Source: Actinomadura latina NBRC 106108 (GTDB lineage: Bacteria; Actinomycetota; Actinomycetes; Streptosporangiales; Streptosporangiaceae). Taken from it: 64,000 bases of DNA. Positions 8,193 to 17,978 of the stretch are shown in pieces. The notes below the pieces were generated by a model. The model did not search any database. It worked only from the letters and a program-made list of their open reading frames with translations, and was not told the origin of the DNA. The stretch is taken from assembly GCF_001552195.1 (NCBI RefSeq), contig NZ_BCQS01000019.1, positions 1 to 64,000 on the forward strand, given 5' to 3'. The position numbers and the translations under genes were made by a program. Positions within the stretch are counted from its first letter, which is position 1. Each line of letters starts with the position of its first letter.

Positions 8193-9986
8193 GTGCCCTT
8201 CGAAACCCCACAGTACGAGTTGCGCGAGCTGGTCGAAATGGTCAATGACGGCCGGATGCAGCTTCCCGACTTCCAGCGACCATGGAAATGGGACGATGAG
8301 CGGATCATCGCGTTGCTCGCGACCGTGACCAGGCATTACCCGGTCGGGGTCATGATGGCGCTGGAGACCGGCGGGGAGACCCGGTTCCTGCCGCGTCCGC
8401 TGTCGGGGGCGCCCGCCGGGCAGGCCGCACCGGCGCTCCTGCTCATGGACGGCCAGCAGCGTCTCACCTCCCTCTATCAGGCGCTCCACTCGGACGCGCC
8501 GGTCGAGACGATGGACGCGCGGAAGAAGAAGCTGAAGCGCTGGTACTACATCGACATCGCGAAGGCCATCGACGACGACGTGGACCGCGAGGAGGCGATC
8601 CTGTCGGTCCCCGAGGACCGTGTCCTGCGCCAGGACTTCGGCAGAGGCGTCACCTACGACCTCAGCACCGTGGCAAACGAGGCGGCGGCCGGGATGTTCC
8701 CGTTGCGGCTGATCCTCGACTCGTCCGGTACCCAGAAGTGGATGCGCGAGTACGTGGCCATCGCGGGTGACCACTGGGACAGGTGGGCCCTGTTCACCTC
8801 GAAAGTGCTGAACAACGTCGGCAAGTACATGATCCCCGTCATCCGGCTCACCAAGGAGACCCCGAAGGAAGCCGTCTGCACGGTCTTCGAAAAGGTCAAC
8901 ACCGGGGGCGTCCCGCTGACCGTGTTCGAGCTGATGACCGCCTCCTACGCGGTGGACGACTTCCAGCTCCACGAGGACTGGGACCGGATCTGGAACGAAC
9001 TGGCGGCCGGCACCATGCTGGTCGCCCCTCCCCGCACGGGGCTGGGCAACACCGACTTCCTGCAGACGATCACCCTCGTGTCCAGCTACTTCACGCGGAA
9101 CGGGCGGGCGACCTGCAAGCGCAAGGACATCCTCGAACTGCCGCTGCCGGAGTACCGGACGTGGTCGCCCCGGGTCGTCGACGCCTATCACTGGACGGCG
9201 AAGTTCCTCCGGCGGCAGCGCGTCTTCAACGTCAGTGACGTCCCCTACATGACACAGGTCGTCGCCCTGGCCGCGATCCGCACCGTCCTCGGCGACGAGA
9301 CCGACTCCGACGAGGCCCAGGACAAGATCTCCCGCTGGTTCTGGTGCGGGGTGTTCGGCGAGCAGTACGGCGGATCCCCCGAGACGCGGCTGCCGCGCGA
9401 CCTGGAGCAGGTCGTCGCCTGGGTGCGCGGCGGCGACGAGCCCGCGTCCGTCGGCGAGGCCATCTTCCGAGAAGCGCGCCTGGACACCATGCGCAGCCGC
9501 AACAGCGCCGCCTACAAGGGCCTCTACGCGCTCGTCATGCGGCAGGGCGCCAAGGACTGGACCCACAACCGCGACCCGATCGACGAGCAGATCTTCTCCG
9601 ATCACCAGGTCGGGCTGTACCTGGTCTTCCCGAAGAGCTGGTGCGAGCGGCACAAGGTACCGCGGGAGAAGTACGAGAGCATCGTCAACAAGACGATGCT
9701 GGCCCACCGCACGGGCCAGCTCGTCGGGCAGCGCGCGCCCGCCGCCTACATGCGGGCACTGGAGACCGACACCGGGCTGCCGGCGAACTGGCTGGACGAC
9801 ATCGTCGCCACGCACCTCATCGACCCGGCCGCGCTGCGCGACGAGGACTTCGACCGCTTCTACCAGGCGCGGGCCGCCCGGCTGCGGGAGCTGATCGAGG
9901 CCGCCATGGGCAAGTCCGCGATCCCGGCCGCTGAGGCCCCCGAGTCCGCCGCCGACTACGAGTCCGATCCGGAGCTGGTGGCATGA
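8193..9986 (+). CDS. DUF262 (GmrS-like) protein with degenerate HNH/DUF1524-like C-terminus
   Basis: A 597-residue protein. The N-terminal DUF262 domain contains the ParB/sulfiredoxin-like DGQQR motif (residues 86-90), which in GmrSD/BrxU-type restriction enzymes belongs to the nucleotide-hydrolysing part. The C-terminal third resembles the HNH-like domain that follows DUF262 in related proteins, recognisable from FPKSWC, an SIVNKT segment and a terminal AYMRALE segment. The spot where relatives usually read HHIFP reads YLVFP here (476-480), so the expected catalytic histidines are absent. Start is GTG at 8193 with a good ribosome binding site. The stop overlaps the next start as ATGA. It sits divergent from BREX-2 pglW, so a role in phage defence is likely. 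Whether it cuts DNA by itself is doubtful. Confidence 0.8.
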   Translation: MPFETPQYELRELVEMVNDGRMQLPDFQRPWKWDDERIIALLATVTRHYPVGVMMALETGGETRFLPRPLSGAPAGQAAPALLLMDGQQRLTSLYQALHSDAPVETMDARKKKLKRWYYIDIAKAIDDDVDREEAILSVPEDRVLRQDFGRGVTYDLSTVANEAAAGMFPLRLILDSSGTQKWMREYVAIAGDHWDRWALFTSKVLNNVGKYMIPVIRLTKETPKEAVCTVFEKVNTGGVPLTVFELMTASYAVDDFQLHEDWDRIWNELAAGTMLVAPPRTGLGNTDFLQTITLVSSYFTRNGRATCKRKDILELPLPEYRTWSPRVVDAYHWTAKFLRRQRVFNVSDVPYMTQVVALAAIRTVLGDETDSDEAQDKISRWFWCGVFGEQYGGSPETRLPRDLEQVVAWVRGGDEPASVGEAIFREARLDTMRSRNSAAYKGLYALVMRQGAKDWTHNRDPIDEQIFSDHQVGLYLVFPKSWCERHKVPREKYESIVNKTMLAHRTGQLVGQRAPAAYMRALETDTGLPANWLDDIVATHLIDPAALRDEDFDRFYQARAARLRELIEAAMGKSAIPAAEAPESAADYESDPELVA

Positions 9987-10954
9987 GCCTTCCGCCGGAG
10001 CTGAAGAACGCCGCGGACGAGCCCGTCGAGCTGACGGTGGCGGACCTGCTCGCGCTGTTCGGCGAACGCAACCGCGACCCCGAGATCGTCGGCCGGATCG
10101 AAGCCGGACTCGCCGAGGCCGAACTCGTCTGCGTCCCCGCGCTGCTGCACGGCCACCTGGACTCGACGGTGACCGTCCGCGCCGCCGACGCCGCCGACCG
10201 GGACGCCACCGCCGACACCAATGGGCAGAGCGCCACCGCCGCCCTGTGCGTCGGCGACCTCCCCACGGCGCGCCTGCCGGACGGCGCCCTCGTCAGCCTC
10301 TCCCCCGCCGACGACCTGGAACGCGCCCGCTTCGTGATGCTGGAGAGCAACTTCTCCCAGCTCCCGGTGATGGCCGGCCCCTACATGCTGCACGGCGTGG
10401 TGAGCTGGCAGTCGATCGCGCTGGCGCATATGCGCGGCCAGTGCGAGACGCTCGCCGACGCGACCGCGAACCCGCACGAGGTCGCCATCAACGCCGAGCT
10501 GCTGGTCGCCATCCAGGACATCAGTCGGCACGACTGCGTGTTCGTCCGCGACACCGACCAGAAGATCACCGGGCTGGTGACCGCTGCCGACCTCAGCCTG
10601 GAGTTCGGCAACCTCACCGGCCCCTTCCTGCGCCTGGGTGAGATCGAGCGGCGGCTGCGCCGGTGTGTCGACAAGATGTGCCCCACCCTGGACGAACTGC
10701 GCCAGGCGTCCGGCTACGGCACCGCCGAATCCCCCGACGACCTCACCATCGGGCAGATCATCCGCGTCTTCAAACGCCCGGACCGCTGGGCGCGCCTCAA
10801 CTGGGGCCTGCCGCAGGACGGCTTCGTCGGAAGGCTCAACGACGTGCGGATCATTCGCAACCAGGTCGCCCACTTCCGCCCCAGCCCCCTCACCCCGGCG
10901 CAACGCCAGCAGGTCGACGTCTTCGCCGGCTTCATCAAAAACCTGATGCCGTAA
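9983..10954 (+). CDS. CBS-domain protein with C-terminal HEPN-like RNase motif
   Basis: A 323-residue protein, translationally coupled to the DUF262 gene by an ATGA overlap. The middle (about residues 85-225) carries two CBS repeats, the second ending in a GLVTAADL segment; CBS pairs usually bind adenine nucleotides. The C-terminal 90 residues form a helical region with R-N-Q-V-A-H at 292-297, which fits the Rx4-6H catalytic motif of HEPN ribonucleases. A Swt1-type HEPN domain is possible. By analogy with HEPN toxins it may cut RNA when a nucleotide signal or its DUF262 partner triggers it. Domain naming comes from motif reading only; the fold has not been compared. Confidence 0.65.
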   Translation: MSLPPELKNAADEPVELTVADLLALFGERNRDPEIVGRIEAGLAEAELVCVPALLHGHLDSTVTVRAADAADRDATADTNGQSATAALCVGDLPTARLPDGALVSLSPADDLERARFVMLESNFSQLPVMAGPYMLHGVVSWQSIALAHMRGQCETLADATANPHEVAINAELLVAIQDISRHDCVFVRDTDQKITGLVTAADLSLEFGNLTGPFLRLGEIERRLRRCVDKMCPTLDELRQASGYGTAESPDDLTIGQIIRVFKRPDRWARLNWGLPQDGFVGRLNDVRIIRNQVAHFRPSPLTPAQRQQVDVFAGFIKNLMP

Positions 10955-11036
10955 CGAAGTTCAAGTTGCGCTAAGGGGCCATCTCATCTACTCAAATCCC
11001 GAGTGGTTCGGGCATGCCTGCGGACAGCGCCCGGGG

Positions 11037-11816
11037 TCAGGCTGGATTTCGTGCGGCGTTGATGACAGCGTCGGCGTCGTCCTGCCGGCCGGCCCTCGCT
11101 GCGGCTTCCCGGATCTCGCTGTCTTCCATAGTTCGCGCAAGCTGAATCGCCTCGTGCACACCATCACCGTCACCGAAATCGAGTAGCTTCAGAAACCACC
11201 TGACGGCTTCTATTTTTTCAACCGCACCACCAGTGCCATCCGCATACCATTTTCCAAGAGTGATCATCGCAGTCGGGATGCCGGAATCGGCCGCCTTCAC
11301 ATAGAGATTCCTGGCCTCTTCATATTCTCCGCGATCGGCGTGCCAGTCCGCCAGCAGGGCGGCCGCCGCCGCCGGTACCCCATCAGCCAGTGCCTTACGC
11401 AGCATTTCAACTGCTCTCGCCTCATCCGGGCGTATGCCAATCCCCTTCATCAGTAGGCTGCCCAGGTTTAATGCCGCGATCGCGTCACCGGACTTCGCAG
11501 CCGCTTCGAACAGGTCGGCCGCTGCGGGGACGTCCTGCTGGACGGCGATGCCATTGAGCAGCATGTATCCGAGCCCGCGCCGGCCAGCCGGGTGACCGGC
11601 CGCGGCGGCCATGCGGAAATAGCGCAGGGCGGCATCGTGGTCGCCAATGTATTCGAGCGCCAACCCTCCTACCAGCGCCTGAGCGTCCACCCGGCCGGCG
11701 TCCGCCAGCTCCTGTAGCGCCGGGAAAATATCGGCCATTTCGTTGCGCGCGGCGGAATCTCCCTGCTTGATCCGAACAAGGAGACCTTCGCACCGCTCGA
11801 CCAGGTCGTTGCCCAT
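11037..11816 (-). CDS. Sel1-like repeat (tetratricopeptide-type) protein
   Basis: A 259-residue protein without a signal peptide or membrane segment. It is built from about five Sel1-like repeats of roughly 36 residues; the recurring pattern is A..LG.ML..G followed by A..LFE.AA..GD..A, seen from about residue 50 to 205. Such repeats form a right-handed helical scaffold for protein-protein contacts. It is the second gene of a two-gene unit with the upstream unknown gene (9-bp gap). GC content is visibly lower than the core genes, which fits an acquired accessory gene at the edge of the defence island. Substrate or partner is unknown. Confidence 0.75.
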   Translation of the reverse strand: MGNDLVERCEGLLVRIKQGDSAARNEMADIFPALQELADAGRVDAQALVGGLALEYIGDHDAALRYFRMAAAAGHPAGRRGLGYMLLNGIAVQQDVPAAADLFEAAAKSGDAIAALNLGSLLMKGIGIRPDEARAVEMLRKALADGVPAAAAALLADWHADRGEYEEARNLYVKAADSGIPTAMITLGKWYADGTGGAVEKIEAVRWFLKLLDFGDGDGVHEAIQLARTMEDSEIREAAARAGRQDDADAVINAARNPA

Positions 11817-11825
11817 CCATCAAGG

Positions 11826-12308
11826 CTACAGCCTTCCGGGACTCCATGTAGTCGTAATCCTGAACGGCAACCCGGCATCTTCGTGCTTAAAATCGAGCGA
11901 CAGCACTGCTGAACTCATCGGCCACAGTGCGATTATGACCGCATTTATATTTTCCGGGAGTCCTTCGTCTCCATAAGTGCCAACGAATGCAGGCCCGCCC
12001 AACCGGCGGCCAACTTGGGCCAGAGTCGTTCTGAACCTGATCTCGAAATCCTCCGCTAGCTGCTCTTCGCTCGTCAGACTTTTTGGGTAATCAGGCCATG
12101 CGATCTCCAGTGTCGCCTCCAGGAAGGCATGTTCTCCCTGGCCGAACTGGATCGCCACAATATCCCCCTGCCGCCATTCGCGGCGAAGCCCGCTCGAGGT
12201 CTCCCTCCAACCGGCGTCCATGAGACGGGATCTCAACGGGGTCCCTGGAGGGCCGACGGCCATTTCACTGAACATGATCAACGCTTCGGACGCTCTCAGG
12301 TCGACCAT
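11826..12308 (-). CDS. Uncharacterised 160-residue protein
   Basis: I do not recognise this family. The protein is soluble and acidic, with no signal peptide. It has a WPDYPKS segment and an even mix of predicted strands and helices, like small immunity-type or SMI1-like proteins, but no diagnostic motif is visible. It lies 9 bp upstream of the Sel1-repeat gene on the same strand, so both are probably co-transcribed. It shares that gene's reduced GC content and more mixed codon use. The pair could be an immunity or accessory unit attached to the neighbouring defence genes; that is guesswork from position. Confidence 0.6.
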   Translation of the reverse strand: MVDLRASEALIMFSEMAVGPPGTPLRSRLMDAGWRETSSGLRREWRQGDIVAIQFGQGEHAFLEATLEIAWPDYPKSLTSEEQLAEDFEIRFRTTLAQVGRRLGGPAFVGTYGDEGLPENINAVIIALWPMSSAVLSLDFKHEDAGLPFRITTTWSPGRL

Positions 12309-12627
12309 TTCGACGCCTCACATCCCGTTACCTGACACATAGGACACATGGGGTTCTCCACTTCCGCTCTGCTTCGTCGGCCGGCCGAGTTCGTCGAAGG
12401 CCCGGGTGACGGCTACGCGTCGGGCTTGGCGAGCATGGCCGGGGCTCCGTCCGGGCTGGGGGCCGGGTGGTCGGGGGTTCGATGGCCTCTATGCTGCTGG
12501 GACGTGGTGGCCGGAGCGGGGCAGGGGCCGGCTTCACACGATCGGATCGTGTCTCTTCCGGGCGGAGACGGGCCGCTCTGCGCGTTGCGGTGCCCTGCGG
12601 ACTTTCGTCGTCGTTGAGGACCTCTTC
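12309..12627 (+). promoter_or_regulatory. 319-bp mgtE upstream region with a 17-bp palindrome
   Basis: This gap separates the unknown minus-strand gene from mgtE, so it carries promoters for both. A perfect inverted repeat, ACACGATC-G-GATCGTGT, lies at 12536-12552, about 75 bp before the mgtE start. It is followed by a GC-rich stretch that could fold into further hairpins. MgtE genes are often controlled by magnesium-sensing leaders, but I cannot match the known M-box pattern here. An in-frame extension upstream of the chosen mgtE start has poor coding character and is treated as leader. Confidence 0.4.
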
Positions 12628-13983
12628 ATGTCGCAGTCAGGCCCCCGCCGCGAGCCCGCCGAGTCGTTGCGGGAGATCGTCGAGGCGCAGCGGCTGGGCG
12701 ATGCGCAGGAGTGGCTGGAGAGCCAGCCGCCGCATGTGGTCGCCGATGAGCTCGCGCGGATGGGGGACGTCGGCGGCGGGGTGGCGTTCCGGCTGCTGGA
12801 CAAGGACCGGGCGCTTGCGGTGTTCGAGGAGCTGGAGCCGGTCGACCAGCAGCAGATCCTGACGGGGCTGCGCGACCGCTCCTTCCTCGAACTGGTCGAG
12901 GGCATGGATCCGGACGACCGCGTCAGGATGCTGCGGGAGGCGCCCGCCAAGGTCGCGAAGCGGGTGCTGGCGGGGCTGAGCCCGCACGAGCGGTGGGTGA
13001 CGTCCGCGCTGCTGGGGTACCCGGAGGGTTCGGTCGGCCGCTACATGACGCCCGAGGTGGTGGCGCTGCCGCAGGAGGTGACCGTCGAGCACGCGCTGCG
13101 GACCGTCCGGGAGAAGGGCGCGGACGCCGAGACGGTGTACACGCTGCCGGTGGTGGACGCCGGGCGGCGGCTGACCGGCATCGTGGAACTGCGCGAGCTG
13201 GTGCTCAACCCGCCGGACATGATGGTCGCGGACCTGGTGGTCACCGAGCCGGCCACCGCGTACGCCACCGACCCGGCCGAGGACGCCGCCCGGCTGATGG
13301 TCGAGACCAACGACATGAACCTGCCGGTCGTCGACAGCGAGGGCCGGCTGGTCGGGCTGCTGACGATCGACGACGCGGTCGAGGTGATCGAGGCCGCCGA
13401 CACCGAGGACTTCGCCCGGCAGGCCGGGACGGCGCCGTGGGAGGGCCACTACATGGCCGCCTCGGTCTGGCAGCTGGCCCGCTACCGGGCGCTCTGGCTG
13501 AGCCTGCTGCTGGTCGCGGCGACGCTCACGGTCGGCGTGACCCGGGCGTTCGAGGCCACGCTGGAGCAGGTCGCCGCGCTGGCCCTGTTCATCCCGATGC
13601 TCATCGGGGCGGGCGGCAACGCGGGCGCCCAGGCCGCGACCGCGTGCGTGCGCGCGCTGGCGGTCGGGGAGGTCCGCGGCTCGGACCTGCTGAAGGTGAT
13701 CTGGCGCGAGTTCCGGGTCGGGCTCGTCCTGGGCGGGCTGCTGGCCCTGCTCGGGCTCGTGGTGGGGACGCTGTTCGTCGGCGCGGACATCGCGGTGGTC
13801 GTCGGCATCACCCTGGTGCTCATCTGCGGGTGGGCGGCCACCATCGGCGGCACGATGCCGCTGCTGGCCAAACGGCTGCGGATCGACCCGGCGGTCGTCT
13901 CCGCCCCGATGGTCACCACGTTCGTGGACGCCACCGGCCTGATCATCTATTTCTTGACCGCGAAAGCCGTCCTGGGCATTTGA
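12628..13983 (+). CDS. mgtE: Magnesium transporter MgtE
   Basis: A 451-residue channel for Mg2+ in the cytoplasmic membrane. Domains appear in the family order: an acidic N-terminal MgtE_N superhelix (about residues 10-125), two CBS repeats (about 130-255) that sense cytosolic Mg2+, and five hydrophobic segments (about 275-451). The pore segment GAGGNAGAQAATACVRALA is typical of the family. The start at 12628 is chosen because GAGGA at 12616-12620 gives ideal spacing; an in-frame longer version would begin at 12406 but adds low-quality sequence. Length matches the usual 440-460 residues. Confidence 0.95.
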   Translation: MSQSGPRREPAESLREIVEAQRLGDAQEWLESQPPHVVADELARMGDVGGGVAFRLLDKDRALAVFEELEPVDQQQILTGLRDRSFLELVEGMDPDDRVRMLREAPAKVAKRVLAGLSPHERWVTSALLGYPEGSVGRYMTPEVVALPQEVTVEHALRTVREKGADAETVYTLPVVDAGRRLTGIVELRELVLNPPDMMVADLVVTEPATAYATDPAEDAARLMVETNDMNLPVVDSEGRLVGLLTIDDAVEVIEAADTEDFARQAGTAPWEGHYMAASVWQLARYRALWLSLLLVAATLTVGVTRAFEATLEQVAALALFIPMLIGAGGNAGAQAATACVRALAVGEVRGSDLLKVIWREFRVGLVLGGLLALLGLVVGTLFVGADIAVVVGITLVLICGWAATIGGTMPLLAKRLRIDPAVVSAPMVTTFVDATGLIIYFLTAKAVLGI

Positions 13984-14017
13984 CCCCGGCGCCGCCCTGG
14001 TCGTCACCCGACGTGAG

Positions 14018-15289
14018 GTGATTCCGACCCAACTGTCGATGGCCGTGGCGGCGACGCGGGCGGTGGCTGCTGTGCTTGTATATGCCGTTGTGACGGCTCC
14101 CCTCTACCTCCCCGCGGGAACTCCTGCACAGCAGATCCCGGAAAGGGACGACCGCATTGTCCGCGTGCTGGCGAGCACCGGGCAGCGGCTCGCGGCTCGC
14201 GCCATCGACTTTCTCGTGGCGTTCACGGTGGTGTTGGCGGCCATATCCCCCGTCTACGCGGTCGCCTTGCTGTCGGACGCATCCTCCTCGTCTTCGGTGA
14301 TTCTCTGGGTGGCCGTGCCGGCCGCTTTCATCGGCATGGCCAGTCCGTTCCTGCTGCGTGCCGGGACGATCGCGCGTTGGGGGTGCACGCTCGGCCAGCG
14401 CGTCGCCGGAATCCGGGTGGTGCGCCAGGAGGACGGGTTGCGGCCGCCGGGCTGGCGCCGTTCTTTCCGGCGGTATGTGCTCCCCCGGAGTTCATCGTCC
14501 TTCGCCTTGTTCACCGATCCCTGGGAGCACAGGAACGACGAGCGGCTCGGGCAGTGCATGCACGACCGGCGCGCCGGGACGGTGGTCGTCCAGGCGCAGG
14601 CGCCGCCGGCGCCGGAGGAGTCGGGCGGACTGGCCGTGCTGCGGTCCTCCGGCGCCGCGGTGCCGAGCGATCACGTCCGGCGCTGGGAGCGGCGGGAGCG
14701 GGGGCGGCGTGTCGCGCTCGGGTCCGCCGTGGGAGTTCTCGCGGCGGCCATTCTCGTCACCCCGGTCGTCTTGGCGCTCGGGCCCTCCGGGCGGTCTTCC
14801 GTCGGGGACCCCGCATTCGAGGTCAATACTTTCTACGACGACATCCATTTCGAGAACGCCTTCGGCGGGCGTTCCGCGACCTACGACCGCACGGCCGCCG
14901 AGGTCTTGGACAGCGAGAAGGGATGCCTCGCCGGTGCGATGAGCGAGCAGGCCCGCGGCGTGCTGCGTGAGGCCGAGTGCGAAGGCCGGATCGAAATCGC
15001 GTTCAGGAGCACGGAAGGCGTGCTGGTCAGCAGCCACGTCCTCAGATTCCCGGACGCGGCCGCCGCGCGGATCGCCGAGCGGGGTTTGCAGCACACCGAT
15101 CTGCGCTTCGTTCCAGGTGGCCCGACCGATCCTCCAGGGGGCGCCCGGATCGGCCAAGTCGGCAGCACGGACCGTTACGTGGTCGCCACGACGGCGGTTT
15201 CCCCGGCGCAGCCGGACGCCGCGGCCAAGGCGAAGAACGCTTTCACCTTCATTCACGTCCCCACCCTCAACACCATCCTCTGGCTTTGA
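14018..15289 (+). CDS. RDD-family membrane protein with extracytoplasmic C-terminal domain
   Basis: A 423-residue protein. After an N-terminal hydrophobic segment (about 8-32) comes an RDD domain (about 50-190), recognisable from the Arg-Ala-Ile-Asp start of its first helix (61-64), two further membrane helices, and a GCTLGQRVAGIRVV segment. A fourth helix at about 230-254 leads into a polar C-terminal domain of about 170 residues with no family I recognise. Its paired cysteines (in EKGCLAG and EAECEG) suggest it is outside the membrane. The GTG at 14018 is the first reasonable start, but an ATG at 14039 cannot be excluded because neither has a strong ribosome binding site. Function is unknown. 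Confidence 0.7.
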   Translation: MIPTQLSMAVAATRAVAAVLVYAVVTAPLYLPAGTPAQQIPERDDRIVRVLASTGQRLAARAIDFLVAFTVVLAAISPVYAVALLSDASSSSSVILWVAVPAAFIGMASPFLLRAGTIARWGCTLGQRVAGIRVVRQEDGLRPPGWRRSFRRYVLPRSSSSFALFTDPWEHRNDERLGQCMHDRRAGTVVVQAQAPPAPEESGGLAVLRSSGAAVPSDHVRRWERRERGRRVALGSAVGVLAAAILVTPVVLALGPSGRSSVGDPAFEVNTFYDDIHFENAFGGRSATYDRTAAEVLDSEKGCLAGAMSEQARGVLREAECEGRIEIAFRSTEGVLVSSHVLRFPDAAAARIAERGLQHTDLRFVPGGPTDPPGGARIGQVGSTDRYVVATTAVSPAQPDAAAKAKNAFTFIHVPTLNTILWL

Positions 15290-15314
15290 GGGCGGCAGGT
15301 TGAAAGGAAATACA

Positions 15315-15875
15315 GTGCACTCTGACGGTCAGCGGGTCGTGTTCGCCGCGCCGCGCAAAGCGTGGCGCCGGATCGTCGTCGCGCTCTTCGGGGTCTGCTC
15401 GGTCCTGTTCATCGTGCTCCTGGCGACTTCCCCCGATCTGGATTCAGGCCTCGGACTCGCGCTCGTCATCGTCCTGACTCCGCTTTGGTCCATCTCGCTT
15501 TTCGGAACGCTGCTCGCCTTCCTCAGCTGGTTCGTCCAGTTTCGGCGCGGCGGCACCGGGTCCGTGGCGTGGATGGACGCGGAGGGAGTCCATGTGAAGG
15601 GCGGTCAGTCGGTCGCGTGGCCGGAGGTGGAGTCGGTCTTCACCCGGCGGGCGGAGAGCGGAGAGCTGCTGCTCTGCGTCAGGCCGGCGGAGGCTGCGGC
15701 CTTCATCGCGCGGGCACCGAGTGAGCGGCAGGACGGAATGCGGTCGAACCTCGAAACGTATGAGGCGCCGCTCTTCATCAACGTGAGCGTGTTCTGGCAG
15801 GGAACGGCCGATGAGCTGGCGTCCGCGATCACCCGTCTCACCGCCGGCCGCCTCTCGCTCGCGGCCGGCGGTTGA
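15315..15875 (+). CDS. Small membrane protein with PH-like cytoplasmic domain
   Basis: A 186-residue protein with two hydrophobic segments (about residues 19-38 and 47-72), then a soluble beta-rich domain of about 110 residues. The segment pairing a buried strand with SVAWPEVESV resembles bacterial PH-like domains, but I would not assign a function. Start is GTG at 15315, preceded by AAAGGAAA with good spacing. It lies 25 bp downstream of the RDD gene on the same strand, so the two may form an operon. Confidence 0.65.
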   Translation: MHSDGQRVVFAAPRKAWRRIVVALFGVCSVLFIVLLATSPDLDSGLGLALVIVLTPLWSISLFGTLLAFLSWFVQFRRGGTGSVAWMDAEGVHVKGGQSVAWPEVESVFTRRAESGELLLCVRPAEAAAFIARAPSERQDGMRSNLETYEAPLFINVSVFWQGTADELASAITRLTAGRLSLAAGG

Positions 15876-15884
15876 CGCGGACGG

Positions 15885-17479
<1,595 letters not shown>

Positions 17480-17483
<4 letters not shown>

Positions 17484-17881
17484 CGCCCCGCCAGCTGCGC
17501 GGGGGCGCCGGGGACCGGCTCGGACGGATCGGAGCCCAGGGCCACGATGCGGTTCGCGGCGTCCACGTGGACGACGTGCGGTTCGTGCCGGGACGGGTCG
17601 TCCACGGACGCGTAGGTGATGATGATGACCATGTCGCCGGGCTGCACCAGCCTGGCGGCGGCGCCGTTGATCCCGATGACGCCGCTGCCGGCCGCACCGG
17701 TGATGGCGTAGGTGACGAGGCGGGAGCCGCTGGTGATGTCGACGACGTGGACCTGCTCGCCCTCGACGATGTCGGCCGCGGCCATCAGGTCCGCGTCGAT
17801 GGTCAGGGAGCCCACGTAGTGCAGATCCGCCTGGGTGACGGTCGCGCGGTGGATCTTTCCGTTCATCAGCGTCCGCTGCAC
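17480..17881 (-). CDS. panD: Aspartate 1-decarboxylase (beta-alanine forming)
   Basis: A 133-residue pyruvoyl-dependent enzyme that converts L-aspartate to beta-alanine. The self-processing Gly24-Ser25 site, Lys9, His11 and Tyr22 are present, and length fits the family (126-139). The start is GTG at 17881 because AGAGGA lies seven bases upstream; an in-frame extension to 17923 has no coding support. PanD normally serves pantothenate synthesis. Here it is the first gene of an operon with the salicylate ligase and directly downstream of an IdeR box. That points to beta-alanine supply for a siderophore, as in madurastatin-type compounds, which contain beta-alanine and a salicyl-oxazoline or aziridine. 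Confidence 0.93.
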
Positions 17882-17927
17882 GGGTTCGTCCTCTTCTCCA
17901 CGATTCTCCATGAATCTCCACAATCAA

Positions 17928-17948
17928 CTAAGGCTAGGCTTACCTTAG
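17928..17948. promoter_or_regulatory. IdeR/DtxR iron box between panD and the siderophore exporter
   Basis: A 21-bp imperfect palindrome, CTAAGGCTAGGCTTACCTTAG, closely matching the DtxR/IdeR consensus TTAGGTTAGGCTAACCTAA. It sits between the divergent panD and exporter starts, so ferrous-iron-loaded IdeR could repress both operons at once. Confidence 0.88.
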
Positions 17949-17978
17949 CTATTTCCCCGGCAGAGGAGAACCCCGAGG

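Noticed and set aside
12406-12627. Longer mgtE form with 74 extra N-terminal residues
   Set aside because: The extension has poor coding character and the ribosome binding site at 12616-12620 selects the ATG at 12628.
12440-12627. M-box (ykoK) magnesium riboswitch before mgtE
   Set aside because: The conserved core sequence of the M-box is not recognisable.
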